A stretch of 64,000 nucleotides of DNA from Bacillus sp. FJAT-45350 (GCF_002335805.1 NZ_NISU01000001.1:2798079-2862078), one strand, 5' to 3'. Positions 27,090 through 36,728 are shown, numbered from the stretch's first letter. Notes: generated by a model from the sequence alone, not told the origin. Made by a program: numbers and translations.

Positions 27090-28496
27090 TTAAAATAGCG
27101 TTAATAGCTGGATATATAACAAACCAACAATAAGTAGACTTACCCCAAACAGTATATTCCAACGAAAACCGTTTTCTGCTACACTTCGCCCATTTAAGCT
27201 GCTTATTAGAAGTAACGGAACTGTGACTGGCGCAATCACTAGCGTTACTGAAACGCCTAAAAGTAAGGATAGTGCTATTAAATCTGGTGGATAGCCACCA
27301 GGGATATTAACTAAAATACCTGAAAGTAAAATCATCGCAGGGATAGGTGGAAAACCACAAAAACCTAGCAATATAACAATGAACGTTAAAGCTACAAGAA
27401 TATTGATATTCAGTAACTCTACCCCAGCCAGAAAGTATTCAAATAAGACATGGCCATATCCTGTTTCCTTTAATGTTCCAACTAATAAACCAGCTGATAA
27501 TATAAGTCCGATTTCCTTTTTCTTTTTCCCTATGTCAACCTTCACCAATTTAACCCATAGGCTTTTATATTGAGACATTGATTTACTACTTATGAAATAA
27601 AGAGTTGTTACGATGACTACTACAACAGGTACAGCGAGAAGTATATCCATATGTAACAGCTGATTAGACATGAAAATACCGACCATTAAAAATGATAGCC
27701 AGAACAAGAACTTCCCTACTAACCCATCGAGGCTTTCACCTGATTTAATCGTGAGGTCAGGTATCACATCTACTGTAATTTGTTTACGTTTTAATTGCAC
27801 ACGATAGATAAGAATGCTTATTACAAAGCCAATACAAGCTAATCCAAATCCTTTAACAACTGTAGGTAAGAGGGGAGCATTTGTTCCTGCAATCCCATAA
27901 GCAAATGCTGGGTGGACAACTGTCCATAATACAGTGATTGTAAAGCCCTGCATGATTGCAGTCCCCATTGTAAAATCCCATGCGTCTTGTTCTACGGATG
28001 GCTTTTTCTCATCACGAAACATTTGATAAACAAAAGCAATCCCACCTAACGTCATAAATGAAGCAATGAAATGGGTTAAGCCCGATACAATAGCAAAAAA
28101 ACGAACAGGTGTTGTAATCCACTTCTTTCCTATATTCATAAGTGCTTTCACATATGGTCTATGCCCGATAATCCAACTTACAAGGCTAATCAAAATAATT
28201 AACGGAATAATAGCACTCATTTCCCGTAACCCTATCCATAAAACAATAGGAGAAGACGAGGTAATATTAATTACTAAGACAGACAATCCTATTAAAATAA
28301 TTGGTAGAATTAGATTGCGTTTCGGTATTACTAGAAAAACAGAAACTAGCAGAAGGAATCCCATCATTGATACTAAACCAAAGATAAATGGTTCCTTCCA
28401 TATGGTTGATACGAAATATAAGCCAATAAACGATACAAGTGCAGCAATAAATAGTTTATTAACAAACCAAACTAATCTACTTTGCCCCTCACTCAT
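27090..28496 (-). CDS. Polytopic membrane protein, probable ion/solute transporter
   Basis: About 468 residues with at least 12 hydrophobic helices. Short re-entrant-like segments such as SGLTHFIASFMTLGG and GFCGFPPIPAMILLSG repeat in the two halves, which recalls the ion transporter superfamily (ArsB/CitMHS/DctM types). I do not recognise a specific family or substrate. The start is ambiguous: ATG at 28496 or GTG at 28505 share one AGGAAG ribosome binding site. It is a single gene on the minus strand with no co-transcribed partner. Confidence 0.75.
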   Translation of the reverse strand: MSEGQSRLVWFVNKLFIAALVSFIGLYFVSTIWKEPFIFGLVSMMGFLLLVSVFLVIPKRNLILPIILIGLSVLVINITSSSPIVLWIGLREMSAIIPLIILISLVSWIIGHRPYVKALMNIGKKWITTPVRFFAIVSGLTHFIASFMTLGGIAFVYQMFRDEKKPSVEQDAWDFTMGTAIMQGFTITVLWTVVHPAFAYGIAGTNAPLLPTVVKGFGLACIGFVISILIYRVQLKRKQITVDVIPDLTIKSGESLDGLVGKFLFWLSFLMVGIFMSNQLLHMDILLAVPVVVVIVTTLYFISSKSMSQYKSLWVKLVKVDIGKKKKEIGLILSAGLLVGTLKETGYGHVLFEYFLAGVELLNINILVALTFIVILLGFCGFPPIPAMILLSGILVNIPGGYPPDLIALSLLLGVSVTLVIAPVTVPLLLISSLNGRSVAENGFRWNILFGVSLLIVGLLYIQLLTLF

Positions 28497-28606
28497 CTCT
28501 TCCACTTCTTCCTATGATTAATTCAAACTGATTTTTCCTGTTCTTCAGATGTTATGCCTTCCAAACTTAGTTTAGTCAATCTTTCGACTAATAGAAAGTG
28601 TTACGA

Positions 28607-28795
28607 CTTGGTTGCGAGTGACTGTAAAAGTGTGGTTTTCACTTTTTCGGTCCACTTAAAGTAATGCGCGTAGCCGATGCCTCTTTTAAAAAGCTTGCTA
28701 CGAGCGGTTTTCTCGTACCAAGCGTGCAACGCGCGAAGCCATTACCACTTCTTGAATCATCTATTTTGTACTTTTTCAGCGCCCTCCTTGGTTGC
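28607..28795 (+). repeat. MITE-like repeat, copy B, with 9-bp target duplication
   Basis: The element (28616-28786, 171 bp) has inverted ends GAGTGACTGTAAAAGT and ACTTTTTCAGCGCCCTC. It is flanked by perfect direct repeats CTTGGTTGC (28607-28615 and 28787-28795). Inside are a left-end hairpin (AAAGTGTGGTTTTCACTTT), the core GTAATGCGCG...GATGCC, a central hairpin CTTGCTACGAG/CTCGTACCAAG and the mirrored arm GCAACGCGCGAAGCCATTAC. No gene is contained. Confidence 0.88.
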
Positions 28796-28809
28796 TTCTT
28801 TGGTTATTT

Positions 28810-28850
28810 CAAAAAGACATGGCAACTGTCGACCAGTTAGCATGTCTTTT
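28810..28850. terminator. Strong bidirectional terminator-like hairpin
   Basis: AAAAAGACATG (28810-28820) pairs with CATGTCTTTTT (28840-28850), with an inner AACTG/CAGTT stem. It lies beside repeat copy B, not directly behind a gene, in the 560-base gap before the CBO0543-family gene. The rest of that gap shows no gene. Confidence 0.6.
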
Positions 28851-29056
28851 TAAAGCAGTAATTTAGTTATTCTATATCCTCTATATGCGTCGCACAGTTT
28901 CTTCCGTTTGACTTAGATGGATAGAGCGCTTTGTCTGCTTGTAACTTATTTATAATCCCTCAAATAACTCTTCAACTAACAAGTCTGCTGCCATTTGTTT
29001 ATCCATGAATAAAAAGCTGAAAAAATTAACATTCTAATTATAGGATGTGGTTTTAT

Positions 29057-29611
29057 ATGGAACAAGAATGGAATACAATCATCGAACTTCGTAAACAAAC
29101 ATGGGAACTACACTATAACTATTGGCTTACTGAAACGTTATTCTCTTTTAACTGGTGGTTACTTTTAACGACGACGTTTCTATTCTTTATAATATGGATT
29201 TTTGTATTAGACAAAAGTAGACTATTGGAAATTATGACTTATGGTCTTCTAGTTTCAACCATAGCATTCATATTAGATTTAATCGGAATTACCATGGTGT
29301 TATGGTCATATCCTGATCGCTTGACACCTCTTATGGCACCTATCTTAGAAATTCATAAAATGCATATGCCTGTTATCTTCATGATAATTTATCAGTATTT
29401 TCACAGTTGGAGATCATTTATCACTGTTATGACGTTAACTTCTGGCATATTTGCATTTGCTTTAGAGCCACTATTAATATGGCTACAAATATACGAAATA
29501 CATAATTGGCGTTACATCTATTCATTTCCTCTTTATATTATTATAGGAGTATTCCTTAAATGGCTAATTGGTAAATTAAAGAGTGTTGAAAGTAAGCATA
29601 AACTCCTATAA
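29057..29611 (+). CDS. CBO0543-family integral membrane protein
   Basis: A 184-residue protein with about five or six membrane helices (near 30-48, 56-74, 88-106, 110-128 and 152-172) and conserved-looking polar residues within helices (EIHKMHMP, EPLLIW). This matches the CBO0543 family of small Bacillus and Clostridium membrane proteins, which have no known function. AGGATG lies about 10 bases before the chosen ATG at 29057; an ATG at 29045 has no site before it. Genes of this family are often multicopy in Bacillaceae. Confidence 0.75.
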   Translation: MEQEWNTIIELRKQTWELHYNYWLTETLFSFNWWLLLTTTFLFFIIWIFVLDKSRLLEIMTYGLLVSTIAFILDLIGITMVLWSYPDRLTPLMAPILEIHKMHMPVIFMIIYQYFHSWRSFITVMTLTSGIFAFALEPLLIWLQIYEIHNWRYIYSFPLYIIIGVFLKWLIGKLKSVESKHKLL

Positions 29612-29631
29612 AGCAATTAATTGCTGTTGAA

Positions 29632-29774
29632 GAGGCCGCTGAAAAAGTGTGATTTTCACTTTTTCAGCGGCCTTTAAGTAATGCGCGAAGCCGTTGCCTC
29701 TTTTCAAAAGCGTGCAACGTGCGGAGCCATTACCACTTCTCGAATCGTCTAGATTGGACTTTTTCAGTGGCCTC
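29632..29774 (+). repeat. MITE-like repeat, copy C (lacks the central hairpin)
   Basis: A 143-bp element with near-perfect inverted ends GAGGCCGCTGAAAAAGT and ACTTTTTCAGTGGCCTC. The left end folds into a 17-bp hairpin by itself. The inner arms GTAATGCGCGAAGCCGTTGCC and GCAACGTGCGGAGCCATTAC are present, but the variable central hairpin of copies A, B and D is missing. No convincing target duplication is seen (TGTTGAA on the left, CGTTTTT on the right). Confidence 0.88.
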
Positions 29775-29807
29775 CGTTTTTGACCTTCTGTCCCAACCTC
29801 ACTTTTT

Positions 29808-30197
29808 TTACTTATTCACACCCATATTTTTAACTACCGCAATTCCTTTTGAATAAATCTTTAATTCCTCAATCATTTGTCTTTGTAACACTTTATCACT
29901 GATGAAATCGACTCCATACGAATAATCACCACTTATATTTTCTTTTTTCCATGCTAAAAGACCAGTTATTTTCAACTCATTATTATTTAATATAAAAACA
30001 ACCTCAACTTTAATTTCCTGGTTTAAAGGTATCGAAATGGGGGTAGTCAGTTTCAGACCGCCTTCGCTTAAATCATATATACTAGCTTTCCCCGGTTTAC
30101 TTTGAACATCTTTGTTTCCGACCTTTAATATTCGAAACGAACAAGCAACAGGCTCTTCAAATTGATATCGAAATCCGTCTTGTCTTCTATATCTCAT
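29808..30197 (-). CDS. PilZ-domain c-di-GMP receptor protein
   Basis: A 129-residue single PilZ domain. The N-terminal arginine motif MRYRRQDGFRYQFEEP and the downstream DLSEGGLKL (DxSxxG) are the c-di-GMP binding signatures. GGGAG lies 7 bases before the ATG at 30197. It likely reads out c-di-GMP set by the EAL proteins nearby, for example to control motility or surface attachment; its partner is not visible. It is transcribed alone. Confidence 0.9.
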   Translation of the reverse strand: MRYRRQDGFRYQFEEPVACSFRILKVGNKDVQSKPGKASIYDLSEGGLKLTTPISIPLNQEIKVEVVFILNNNELKITGLLAWKKENISGDYSYGVDFISDKVLQRQMIEELKIYSKGIAVVKNMGVNK

Positions 30198-30454
30198 ATC
30201 CAAACTCCCTATATATAAAGTTTTTTCTTTCTGAATTATAATTCTATTTTCACTGTTTGATTAGTGACTTTTAGTCATTGCTAAAAAATAGCACTTATTC
30301 ATCTGGTTAGAACGTACTAATGACATGAAATATGAATTTTGTTATTATGTACTTAAAAAATTCTATATGTTATAACAATTGTCCTTAAACCTATTTCTAT
30401 AAAGCAAATTCAAAAAGAAAAGGAAAAAATACGTACCATTATTATAATTAATAA

Positions 30455-30500
30455 AGAGGTGGTTCCAAAAGTCATGATGACTTTTAGGACCACCCCTTTT
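30455..30500 (-). terminator. Terminator of the S41-like lipoprotein gene
   Basis: AGAGGTGGTTCC and GGACCACCCCTT, plus an inner AAAGTCAT/ATGACTTT stem, form a long hairpin 137 bases past the gene's stop. The 30198-30636 gap otherwise shows no gene. Confidence 0.65.
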
Positions 30501-30636
30501 GTATATAATCCCTTTCACAACATGTTGGTAGATTACTACTTAGACTTACTAGTGAACTATTTTCAGGAAAAGCAAAGCTTTTTTTCATATACCTTACACT
30601 TTAATTTTTTTAACAAAGTTTGATATATTATCTTCA

Positions 30637-32175
30637 TTATCTCTTCGTATTTTCCTTGATAAAAGTAAGGATTCGTTGCTCTGCTTTTTCAGGATGTACC
30701 CATATATCTGGCTGAATTCCGACTGCTTCTTTCTCCAATAAATCAGGATTGTAGTTAAAATATGTAGGAACTGACATTGCTACGTTCGTATGAGGTAGTT
30801 GCCATATGAGGGCGTTCCCACTAATTATCGCTCCCTTTGTATTCATCCCTATAACTGTGGTATTGTTTGCTTGCTTTAATTGTGCGACTAAATGTTCCGC
30901 TGCTGATGCTGTATTGTTATCGATTAATATAAAAATATGTGTGTCATTATCTTTTACTGTTTTGAACGGCTTTTCTTCTACTTCCCAATAAGGTTCTTCT
31001 AACGAATCAAATTTCTCCACACGAAACAAATCAGTAAAGTCATCCTCAAATGTCTGTGAAGCAACCCCTTGTTCCTTTAAATAATCGATTGTATCTGTTA
31101 CAAGTGCCAAATTCGTTTTTGAAAACAGGTGATTCGATTGTGAACTCCAGCTTATAGGCTCTCCAAAAAATTCCTCTAACCACTTTTCTACTAGAATTAC
31201 ACTCCCACCTTCATTTCCTCGTACATCCAAAACAAAATAAGGCTCACGACTTAAGTGCTTGGCAGAATCTATGATATCGTAATAATCAACTGGAGCACCT
31301 TCAAAAGCAAACATCGTTCTCAATTGAAACCATGGTACGCCCTCTTTTTCTGATAAAGAAAGACGGTCTCCTAACCTAAAGTTCGGTAATGCCTTTGCCT
31401 CTGGCCTCAGCCTAATTGTCTCAATCTGGGCGCCATCTCCCTCTTGAAAAACGATTTCCCACACTCTTTCAGAATCAGTTAAATAGCTTGAGAAAGCCCC
31501 TGGTATATACACTATCTCTCCGTTATCATTTAGACTTGGTTTTAAATAAGACGAAACCTCTTCGTCCCCATTAATAGAAGCTAGTTTCACAGCTTCTCTT
31601 CCTATTAACCAAAACTCACCACTGGTATCTTTATTAAAGCGAAAGTGCTCGGACACAAAAAAGGAATAGTCGTTACTTTCCATAGGAGAATGGTTAATCT
31701 GAAGATGTGTGTCACTTATAAAATCATAATGACTTCTTAATAGATTACTAAATTGAATCGAAGACAACTGCACTCCATCTTCTAACTCTCTTAAATGGTC
31801 AATTAAGCCATCTCTAGCATCTTGAAAAGCTTTGTCTCCACCCATATATTCATATAAAGCATACATATATTTCATAGCTAAATGAAAGACTTCAACATCC
31901 TCTATCAATTGTTTCTTTGTAAAGGAAGAGTCAGTATTACTATTCGTAATTCGTAAGTTTTGTATCATCTCTTCTGATAATTCATCTTCATCATTCATTA
32001 AAAAATCATATCTTGGGTCTGGTAACTCATCAAAAGAATGCTCTGTATAAAAGCGGTTATGTTCCGCAACCAATTCTAAAGATATAAGTGCATCATCGTT
32101 TAACGGTGGATTACTTGAGCAACCAACAAGTAATAGAGAAATTGATCCTACTACTAGATTACGTAATTTCCTCAT
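30637..32175 (-). CDS. S41-family (tail-specific protease-like) lipoprotein
   Basis: A 512-residue secreted lipoprotein: signal peptide with lipobox SLLLVGC and lipid anchor near residue 19. The C-terminal half resembles the S41 peptidase core: FVLDVRGNEGGS, the nucleophile region NNTASAAEHLVAQL, the lysine region IGMNTKGAI and the closing GIQPDIWV. The N-terminal 250 residues show no clear PDZ domain. Members cleave exported proteins or peptides. It is a single gene with its own terminator, and its role here is unknown. Confidence 0.82.
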   Translation of the reverse strand: MRKLRNLVVGSISLLLVGCSSNPPLNDDALISLELVAEHNRFYTEHSFDELPDPRYDFLMNDEDELSEEMIQNLRITNSNTDSSFTKKQLIEDVEVFHLAMKYMYALYEYMGGDKAFQDARDGLIDHLRELEDGVQLSSIQFSNLLRSHYDFISDTHLQINHSPMESNDYSFFVSEHFRFNKDTSGEFWLIGREAVKLASINGDEEVSSYLKPSLNDNGEIVYIPGAFSSYLTDSERVWEIVFQEGDGAQIETIRLRPEAKALPNFRLGDRLSLSEKEGVPWFQLRTMFAFEGAPVDYYDIIDSAKHLSREPYFVLDVRGNEGGSVILVEKWLEEFFGEPISWSSQSNHLFSKTNLALVTDTIDYLKEQGVASQTFEDDFTDLFRVEKFDSLEEPYWEVEEKPFKTVKDNDTHIFILIDNNTASAAEHLVAQLKQANNTTVIGMNTKGAIISGNALIWQLPHTNVAMSVPTYFNYNPDLLEKEAVGIQPDIWVHPEKAEQRILTFIKENTKR

Positions 32176-32412
32176 TCAATCACCTCTTATTAGTCCATCT
32201 AACAATAAAATTTATTATTCAGTGATAGGAAAACCTCAAGATAATTTTAGCATAATTATAGCTAAATTGTTGTTTTATAGGAAATCAACCTATTTATTGT
32301 ATGAAATCAGAAGAACAAATTGATGCTTTTGGTGAATTAACCCCAACACATAACCACCGTTTACCACAAATCTTTACACAACAGAGAAGTTCACTCTCAC
32401 TAAAATATACAC

Positions 32413-32450
32413 AACAATGCCCAAGTGTCATTTTACACTTGGGCATTGTT
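32413..32450 (-). terminator. Terminator at the end of the aldolase gene
   Basis: AACAATGCCCAAGTGT (32413-32428) pairs perfectly with ACACTTGGGCATTGTT (32435-32450), 16 bp with a 6-base loop, touching the stop codon. Confidence 0.85.
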
Positions 32451-33370
32451 TATACAATCTCTTTTAACTTCCTTACAGCCTCTTCGACAATCTGCTTAAC
32501 TTCTACTTTTAAGTCTTCTTCTATATCTCTTGAAGGTGCAAGGACAGTTGTTGAGATATCTATATTTCTAAATCGAATTGCTTCTTTTACAATACTAATA
32601 AATGGAGATTCTATTTTATATAACAAAGGAACAGGAGCAAGGATTTGATGAAGCTGAACTGCTTTTTCGTAATCTTTCTTCTCGAAAGCTTCATAAATTC
32701 CTACCGTTAGCTCTGGTAAAAAATTTGCACTTGCTGGAATTACACCATCTCCACCTAAACCTAGTGTATTAAATAGGTGCTCATCAAAGCCTGCCAACAC
32801 AGAAAATTCAGGATATCTTGATTTAACTTTAAGAATCATTTCTCTAATATGTCCCGCAGAGTCTACCGTGTCTTTTATTCCAATGATGTTTCTGTACGTA
32901 TCCGCTAACTTGACGACGATTTCAGGCGTTAAATCCTGACCTGTTAAAGCTGGGAAATTGTAAAGAATGATAGGTAAATCGGTAGCTTCAGCAATTTCTG
33001 CATAATGCTTAATAAGATTTTGCTCCGACAACGTCCAATAATAAGGGTTAATTACAACAACAGCATCTGCTCCTGCTTCTTTAGCATGGTCATTAAGTTC
33101 AATTACTTCTCTTGTATTTGAACTACCTGTTCCTATTAACACAGGTAACCTTCCATTTACGTATTTAATGGCAAAATTAGTCACATCTTTACGTTCCTCT
33201 ATAGACATTTGACTGAATTCTCCACCTGTACCTAGAAAAAATAACCCCTGTACGTTCGAATCAATTAGAAACTCAATTAACGTCCCCATACCTTTTTTAT
33301 CAAGCTTTCCGTTAGCATCAAAAATCGTCGAAACTGGAGGAATTACCCCATGGAATTTGGCTTTTTCCAT
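32450..33370 (-). CDS. DapA-superfamily aldolase (sugar-acid type)
   Basis: A 306-residue (beta/alpha)8 aldolase/dehydratase of the DapA/NAL family. The Schiff-base lysine lies in IIGIKDTVD, the active-site tyrosine in ILYNFPALTG, and the N-terminal GTGGEF replaces the GTTGE of true DapA. The pattern is closer to YagE-like 2-keto-3-deoxy-sugar-acid aldolases than to lysine biosynthesis. It starts 6 bases after a hydroxyacid dehydrogenase gene on the same strand, and the two would suit catabolism of a 2-keto-3-deoxy acid or related hydroxy acid. The exact substrate is open. Confidence 0.85.
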   Translation of the reverse strand: MEKAKFHGVIPPVSTIFDANGKLDKKGMGTLIEFLIDSNVQGLFFLGTGGEFSQMSIEERKDVTNFAIKYVNGRLPVLIGTGSSNTREVIELNDHAKEAGADAVVVINPYYWTLSEQNLIKHYAEIAEATDLPIILYNFPALTGQDLTPEIVVKLADTYRNIIGIKDTVDSAGHIREMILKVKSRYPEFSVLAGFDEHLFNTLGLGGDGVIPASANFLPELTVGIYEAFEKKDYEKAVQLHQILAPVPLLYKIESPFISIVKEAIRFRNIDISTTVLAPSRDIEEDLKVEVKQIVEEAVRKLKEIV

Positions 33371-33376
33371 ACTTTT

Positions 33377-34372
33377 TTATGACTCCTTTTGTTTCAATTG
33401 TACTTTGTTAGTAACTTCTCTGTTAAATAAATAAGTTGGGTAATATCCACTTAACACATCTACTACATTTTGAGCCGTTTTCCGCTTTAATTCTAATTGA
33501 GCTTCTTCTGAATACCAAGCTACATGTGGATTAAGAATGACATTTTCCATTTTTAATAGGGGATTATCTTGTAAAATCGGTTCATCTTCTACTACATCAA
33601 GAGCAGCTCCAGCAATCTTATCAGATTCTAACGCACGAATTAATGCGCTTTCGTCAATAACTGGTCCACGTGCTGTATTAATAATAAAGGCTTCTTTTTT
33701 CATTGCATCAAATTGAGAGTCACTAATCATTCCTTGAGTTGCTTCAATAAGTGGAGCATGAACAGAAATATAATCAGATTGTGCACACATCTCATTTAGA
33801 TCAACCAATTCTACATTAATTTCTTTCGCTACCTCAGCAGGTACATATGGATCGTATGCTAGAATCTTCATACCAAATGCTTGTGCTTTCTTAGCCAAAG
33901 TTTGCGGGATCCGGCCTAAACCTACAAGCCCTAATACTTGACCACGCAAGCGATATATTGGCACTCCAACTTTATAGTCCCAATTCCCTCCTTTAACAGC
34001 CTCATTCAGCATGACAACTTTACGAGCGCTAGCAATTAAAAGGGCAAAAGCATGGTCAGATACTTCATCCATACAATAGTCAGTGACATTACCAACAATT
34101 ACACCGTTTTCCGTCGCTGCTTTAACGTCAATAGTATTTACACCTACCCCATAGCGTGAGACAACTTTCAGATTAGGTAAATTTTCAATCACTCGTCTAG
34201 AAATAGGTGCATATTGATTTAACAAAGCCTCTGCATCCTTAGCTGCTTCAATAACTTCCTCTTCTGTTTTACATTGTGCACGTACAAATTCCACATCTAT
34301 TTGTGAAAGAACTTCTTCCTCTGGAGCTAACGTAGCAAATTCATAATCCGTTATAACAACTTTATACGTCAT
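33377..34372 (-). CDS. D-2-hydroxyacid dehydrogenase (CtBP-like)
   Basis: A 331-residue NAD-dependent dehydrogenase of the D-isomer-specific family, closest in layout to C-terminal-binding-protein types. The Rossmann motif is GLVGLGRIPQTLAKKA, the catalytic arginine is in INTARGPVID, the glutamate in DVVEDEP and the histidine in NPHVAWYSEE. It interconverts a 2-hydroxy and a 2-keto acid. GGAGGG precedes the ATG. It is the first gene of a two-gene operon with the aldolase (6-base gap). Substrate is unknown. Confidence 0.87.
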   Translation of the reverse strand: MTYKVVITDYEFATLAPEEEVLSQIDVEFVRAQCKTEEEVIEAAKDAEALLNQYAPISRRVIENLPNLKVVSRYGVGVNTIDVKAATENGVIVGNVTDYCMDEVSDHAFALLIASARKVVMLNEAVKGGNWDYKVGVPIYRLRGQVLGLVGLGRIPQTLAKKAQAFGMKILAYDPYVPAEVAKEINVELVDLNEMCAQSDYISVHAPLIEATQGMISDSQFDAMKKEAFIINTARGPVIDESALIRALESDKIAGAALDVVEDEPILQDNPLLKMENVILNPHVAWYSEEAQLELKRKTAQNVVDVLSGYYPTYLFNREVTNKVQLKQKES

Positions 34373-34478
34373 CTCTATGCCCTCCTGTATTCTTAATAAG
34401 TTGTTAGTATGTACATTGATTAATACCTGCCTATTTTCTCCCGAACAGCCTATTCTTATTAATTAATTAGGTCAATAC

Positions 34479-34512
34479 AAAAAACCATTCTAACTATAAA
34501 GTCAAAATGGTT
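34479..34512 (-). terminator. Terminator of the SelO gene
   Basis: AACCATT (34483-34489) and AATGGTT (34506-34512), with partly paired inner bases and TTTTTT following on the minus strand. Confidence 0.65.
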
Positions 34513-34539
34513 AGTTTAGTCTCTCACCTTTATAACTAT

Positions 34540-36012
34540 TTATGTTCCACAATATGTTCGATACATGCCTGTTGCTTGTGGAACATTCATGTAGTCTTCT
34601 TGCTCAGATTTATGAGCGTAAGGGTTAGCCAAAGCTTGTAGTAGACGCTCCATTACACTGAAATCACCTTCATTTACCGCTGCCTCTAGCGCCTCTTCTA
34701 CTCGATGATTGCGTGGAATGACCGCAGGGTTTGAGTTTCTCATTAGCTGTTGCGACGATTCTTTAGATTCCTTTTGTCTGTTTAGCCTTGTCTGCCACTG
34801 CTCGTACCATTGATTAAATTCCTCTGTATCAAACAATTCTAAGCCTTCTATTTTTTCAAACGTTAATGCACGAAACGTGTTCGTATAGTCTGCTTTATAC
34901 TTCTTCATCATACTAAGTAGAGACTCGAAAAGAGATTCATCATCTGATTCTTCATTAAATAACCCCAGCTTGCATCTCATTCCAGCAAGCCAATTCGAAC
35001 GATACTGTTCTGGAAAATTAGAAATTTCATCCTGTGCCATTTTCAGAGCCTGTTCCTGATCCTCATGTAACAATGGCAATAACGTTTCTGCAAACCTTGC
35101 AAGATTCCATCCAGCAATAGGAGGCTGATTACCATAAGCATAGCGACCTTGAGTATCAATCGAACTAAATACCGTTGCTGGGGCAAACGTATCCATAAAG
35201 GCACACGGACCATAATCAATTGTTTCTCCACTAAGTGCCATATTATCCGTATTCATCACACCATGAATAAAGCCAACCAATTGCCATTTAGCAATTAACT
35301 TTGCCTGACGCTTCGCCACTTCTTGAAGTAAGGAAAGATACTTATTCGAACAATCTTCACTGCTTGGAAAATGTCGTTGGATCGTATAATCAGCTAATTC
35401 CTTAAGTTCCTCTATGGTGCTCCATTTTGCAGCATACTGAAAGGTACCTACACGTAAATGACCGTCTGCCACACGAGTCAATATCGCACCAGGCAATTCT
35501 GTTTCACGAATAACTGACTCTCCTGTTGTCACCACTGCTAGACTTCGAGTTGTTGGAATACCTAGTCCAAACATTGCTTCACTAATAATGTATTCACGCA
35601 ACATCGGTCCAAGTGTTGCTCGACCATCGCCCCCTCTGGAATAAGGTGTTCTACCTGATCCCTTGAGTTGAATATCAAACCTCTCATTTGTAGGAGTCAT
35701 CTGCTCACCAAGAAGGACAGCTCGACCATCCCCTAGCATATTGAAATATCCAAATTGATGCCCAGCATAAGCTTGAGCAAGTGGGGCAGCACCTTCAGGA
35801 ATATGATTTCCCGCAAACACTTCTACCCCTTCTTTACCTTGCATCACTTCACTGTTTAAACCAAGTGACGTTGCTAATGTATGGTTAAAAATAATCAACT
35901 TTGGCGAACTAACTGGTGTCGGGTTTAGACTAGAGTGAAATTTTTTTGACAACCTAGCATAGCTGTTATCAAAGTTCCAACCTGATTCTTTTACATCTTT
36001 TTTCTCTGTCAT
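34540..36012 (-). CDS. selO: Protein adenylyltransferase SelO (YdiU)
   Basis: A 490-residue pseudokinase-fold enzyme that transfers AMP from ATP to Ser/Thr/Tyr of target proteins, with redox-linked roles. Family hallmarks: [20 protein letters not shown], the lysine in [24 protein letters not shown] with the metal-binding asparagine, and DYGPCAFMD. The protein ends YCGT: the third-last residue is cysteine, the position of selenocysteine in animal SelO. A signal is absent, so it is cytoplasmic. It is a single gene with its own terminator. Confidence 0.93.
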   Translation of the reverse strand: MTEKKDVKESGWNFDNSYARLSKKFHSSLNPTPVSSPKLIIFNHTLATSLGLNSEVMQGKEGVEVFAGNHIPEGAAPLAQAYAGHQFGYFNMLGDGRAVLLGEQMTPTNERFDIQLKGSGRTPYSRGGDGRATLGPMLREYIISEAMFGLGIPTTRSLAVVTTGESVIRETELPGAILTRVADGHLRVGTFQYAAKWSTIEELKELADYTIQRHFPSSEDCSNKYLSLLQEVAKRQAKLIAKWQLVGFIHGVMNTDNMALSGETIDYGPCAFMDTFAPATVFSSIDTQGRYAYGNQPPIAGWNLARFAETLLPLLHEDQEQALKMAQDEISNFPEQYRSNWLAGMRCKLGLFNEESDDESLFESLLSMMKKYKADYTNTFRALTFEKIEGLELFDTEEFNQWYEQWQTRLNRQKESKESSQQLMRNSNPAVIPRNHRVEEALEAAVNEGDFSVMERLLQALANPYAHKSEQEDYMNVPQATGMYRTYCGT

Positions 36013-36274
36013 CGTATCTCCTTCTCTTTCTTAGGCTTTTATATTTTTGTTTTCTTTATCTATCTACGTTCTATATCAACATAATACATCCCTTTTAGTT
36101 TCTTACTGTTACATCTTATTATTCGCTCCTTACAGATAAAACAGTATTCTGTTCAGCTTTATAATACGTGTTGCGGTTTAAGTTTTTTATGGAAATTTAC
36201 CCTATATAAAAATAAGTAAACATTTCATTACTTTTTTCCTAGTCGTATTTTGTAATATTTTTTTTATTTATCTA

Positions 36275-36303
36275 TTGATATTTTGAATAGATGTTGATAA
36301 TCT
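36275..36303 (+). promoter_or_regulatory. Sigma-A promoter of the structured leader
   Basis: TTGATA (36275-36280) and TAATCT (36298-36303) are separated by 17 bases. Transcription would begin near 36310, right at the start of the foldable region. Confidence 0.55.
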
Positions 36304-36309
36304 AGAGAA

Positions 36310-36596
36310 GCATTAAATTGGAAAGCTACTTAATGATTATTTCAGGCCTTTCCAAGCAGATAATTTTTGACCACTTCCTCAAGGAAGTTAAGGCCATACG
36401 GACAGCTGAGTCAAAAGCCGATTGGCAACTTTAGTTGCCTTATTGATTGAGTTAAAAGCTCAAATTTTATAAGTTGGTTACTTTACAACCAGTGCATTTG
36501 CACATCAACTTGTGAAACGGTCAATAAGAGTGCTAAGAAGTAATTATTTGCTATATAGACTCTGAGCCTATTAAGATATATTTTGATTTTTAAAGA
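36310..36596 (+). ncRNA. Candidate structured RNA leader upstream of the carboxyspermidine genes
   Basis: No gene is found between 36013 and 36854. This stretch holds a dense nested set of exact complementary arms. Hairpins: GGAAAG/CTTTCC, ACTTCC-TCAA-GGAAGT and GGCAACT-TT-AGTTGCC. A multi-branch unit is closed by TTATTGA (36440-36446) and TCAATAA (about 36521-36527). Inside it lie TTGAG/CTCAA and AAGTTG/CAACTT, the latter enclosing GGTT/AACC and GTGC-ATTT-GCAC. I could not match it to a riboswitch or housekeeping RNA class that I know. Terminators follow. Confidence 0.5.
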
Positions 36597-36599
36597 GCT

Positions 36600-36666
36600 A
36601 CGTATCCATATTATATTTGGACTTCTTTTAGTCTCCGAAACATATGGGTATCTTTACGCTTTTTTA
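36600..36666 (+). terminator. First terminator after the structured leader
   Basis: TATCCATAT (36603-36611) pairs with ATATGGGTA (36642-36650), followed within ten bases by TTTTTT. It could be a conditional terminator of a riboswitch or the end of an independent small RNA. Confidence 0.5.
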
Positions 36667-36686
36667 ATTATGATGATTATATCCTA

Positions 36687-36728
36687 GCAAGTGTTGTGCG
36701 CACCAATGCGTTTTACACTTGTTTTTTT
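36687..36728 (+). terminator. Second terminator, strong, before the carboxyspermidine genes
   Basis: CAAGTGT (36688-36694) pairs with ACACTTG (36715-36721), with an inner TGCGC/GCG contact, followed directly by TTTTTTT. Confidence 0.75.

Noticed and set aside
32450-33370. Lysine-pathway dapA
   Set aside because: GTGGEF replaces GTTGE and the gene is paired with a hydroxyacid dehydrogenase, which fits sugar-acid aldolases better.
36310-36660. A known riboswitch (T-box, lysine, SAM, cobalamin, c-di-GMP) before the polyamine genes
   Set aside because: None of the conserved consensus strings I know for these classes is present, so only an unnamed structured leader is claimed.
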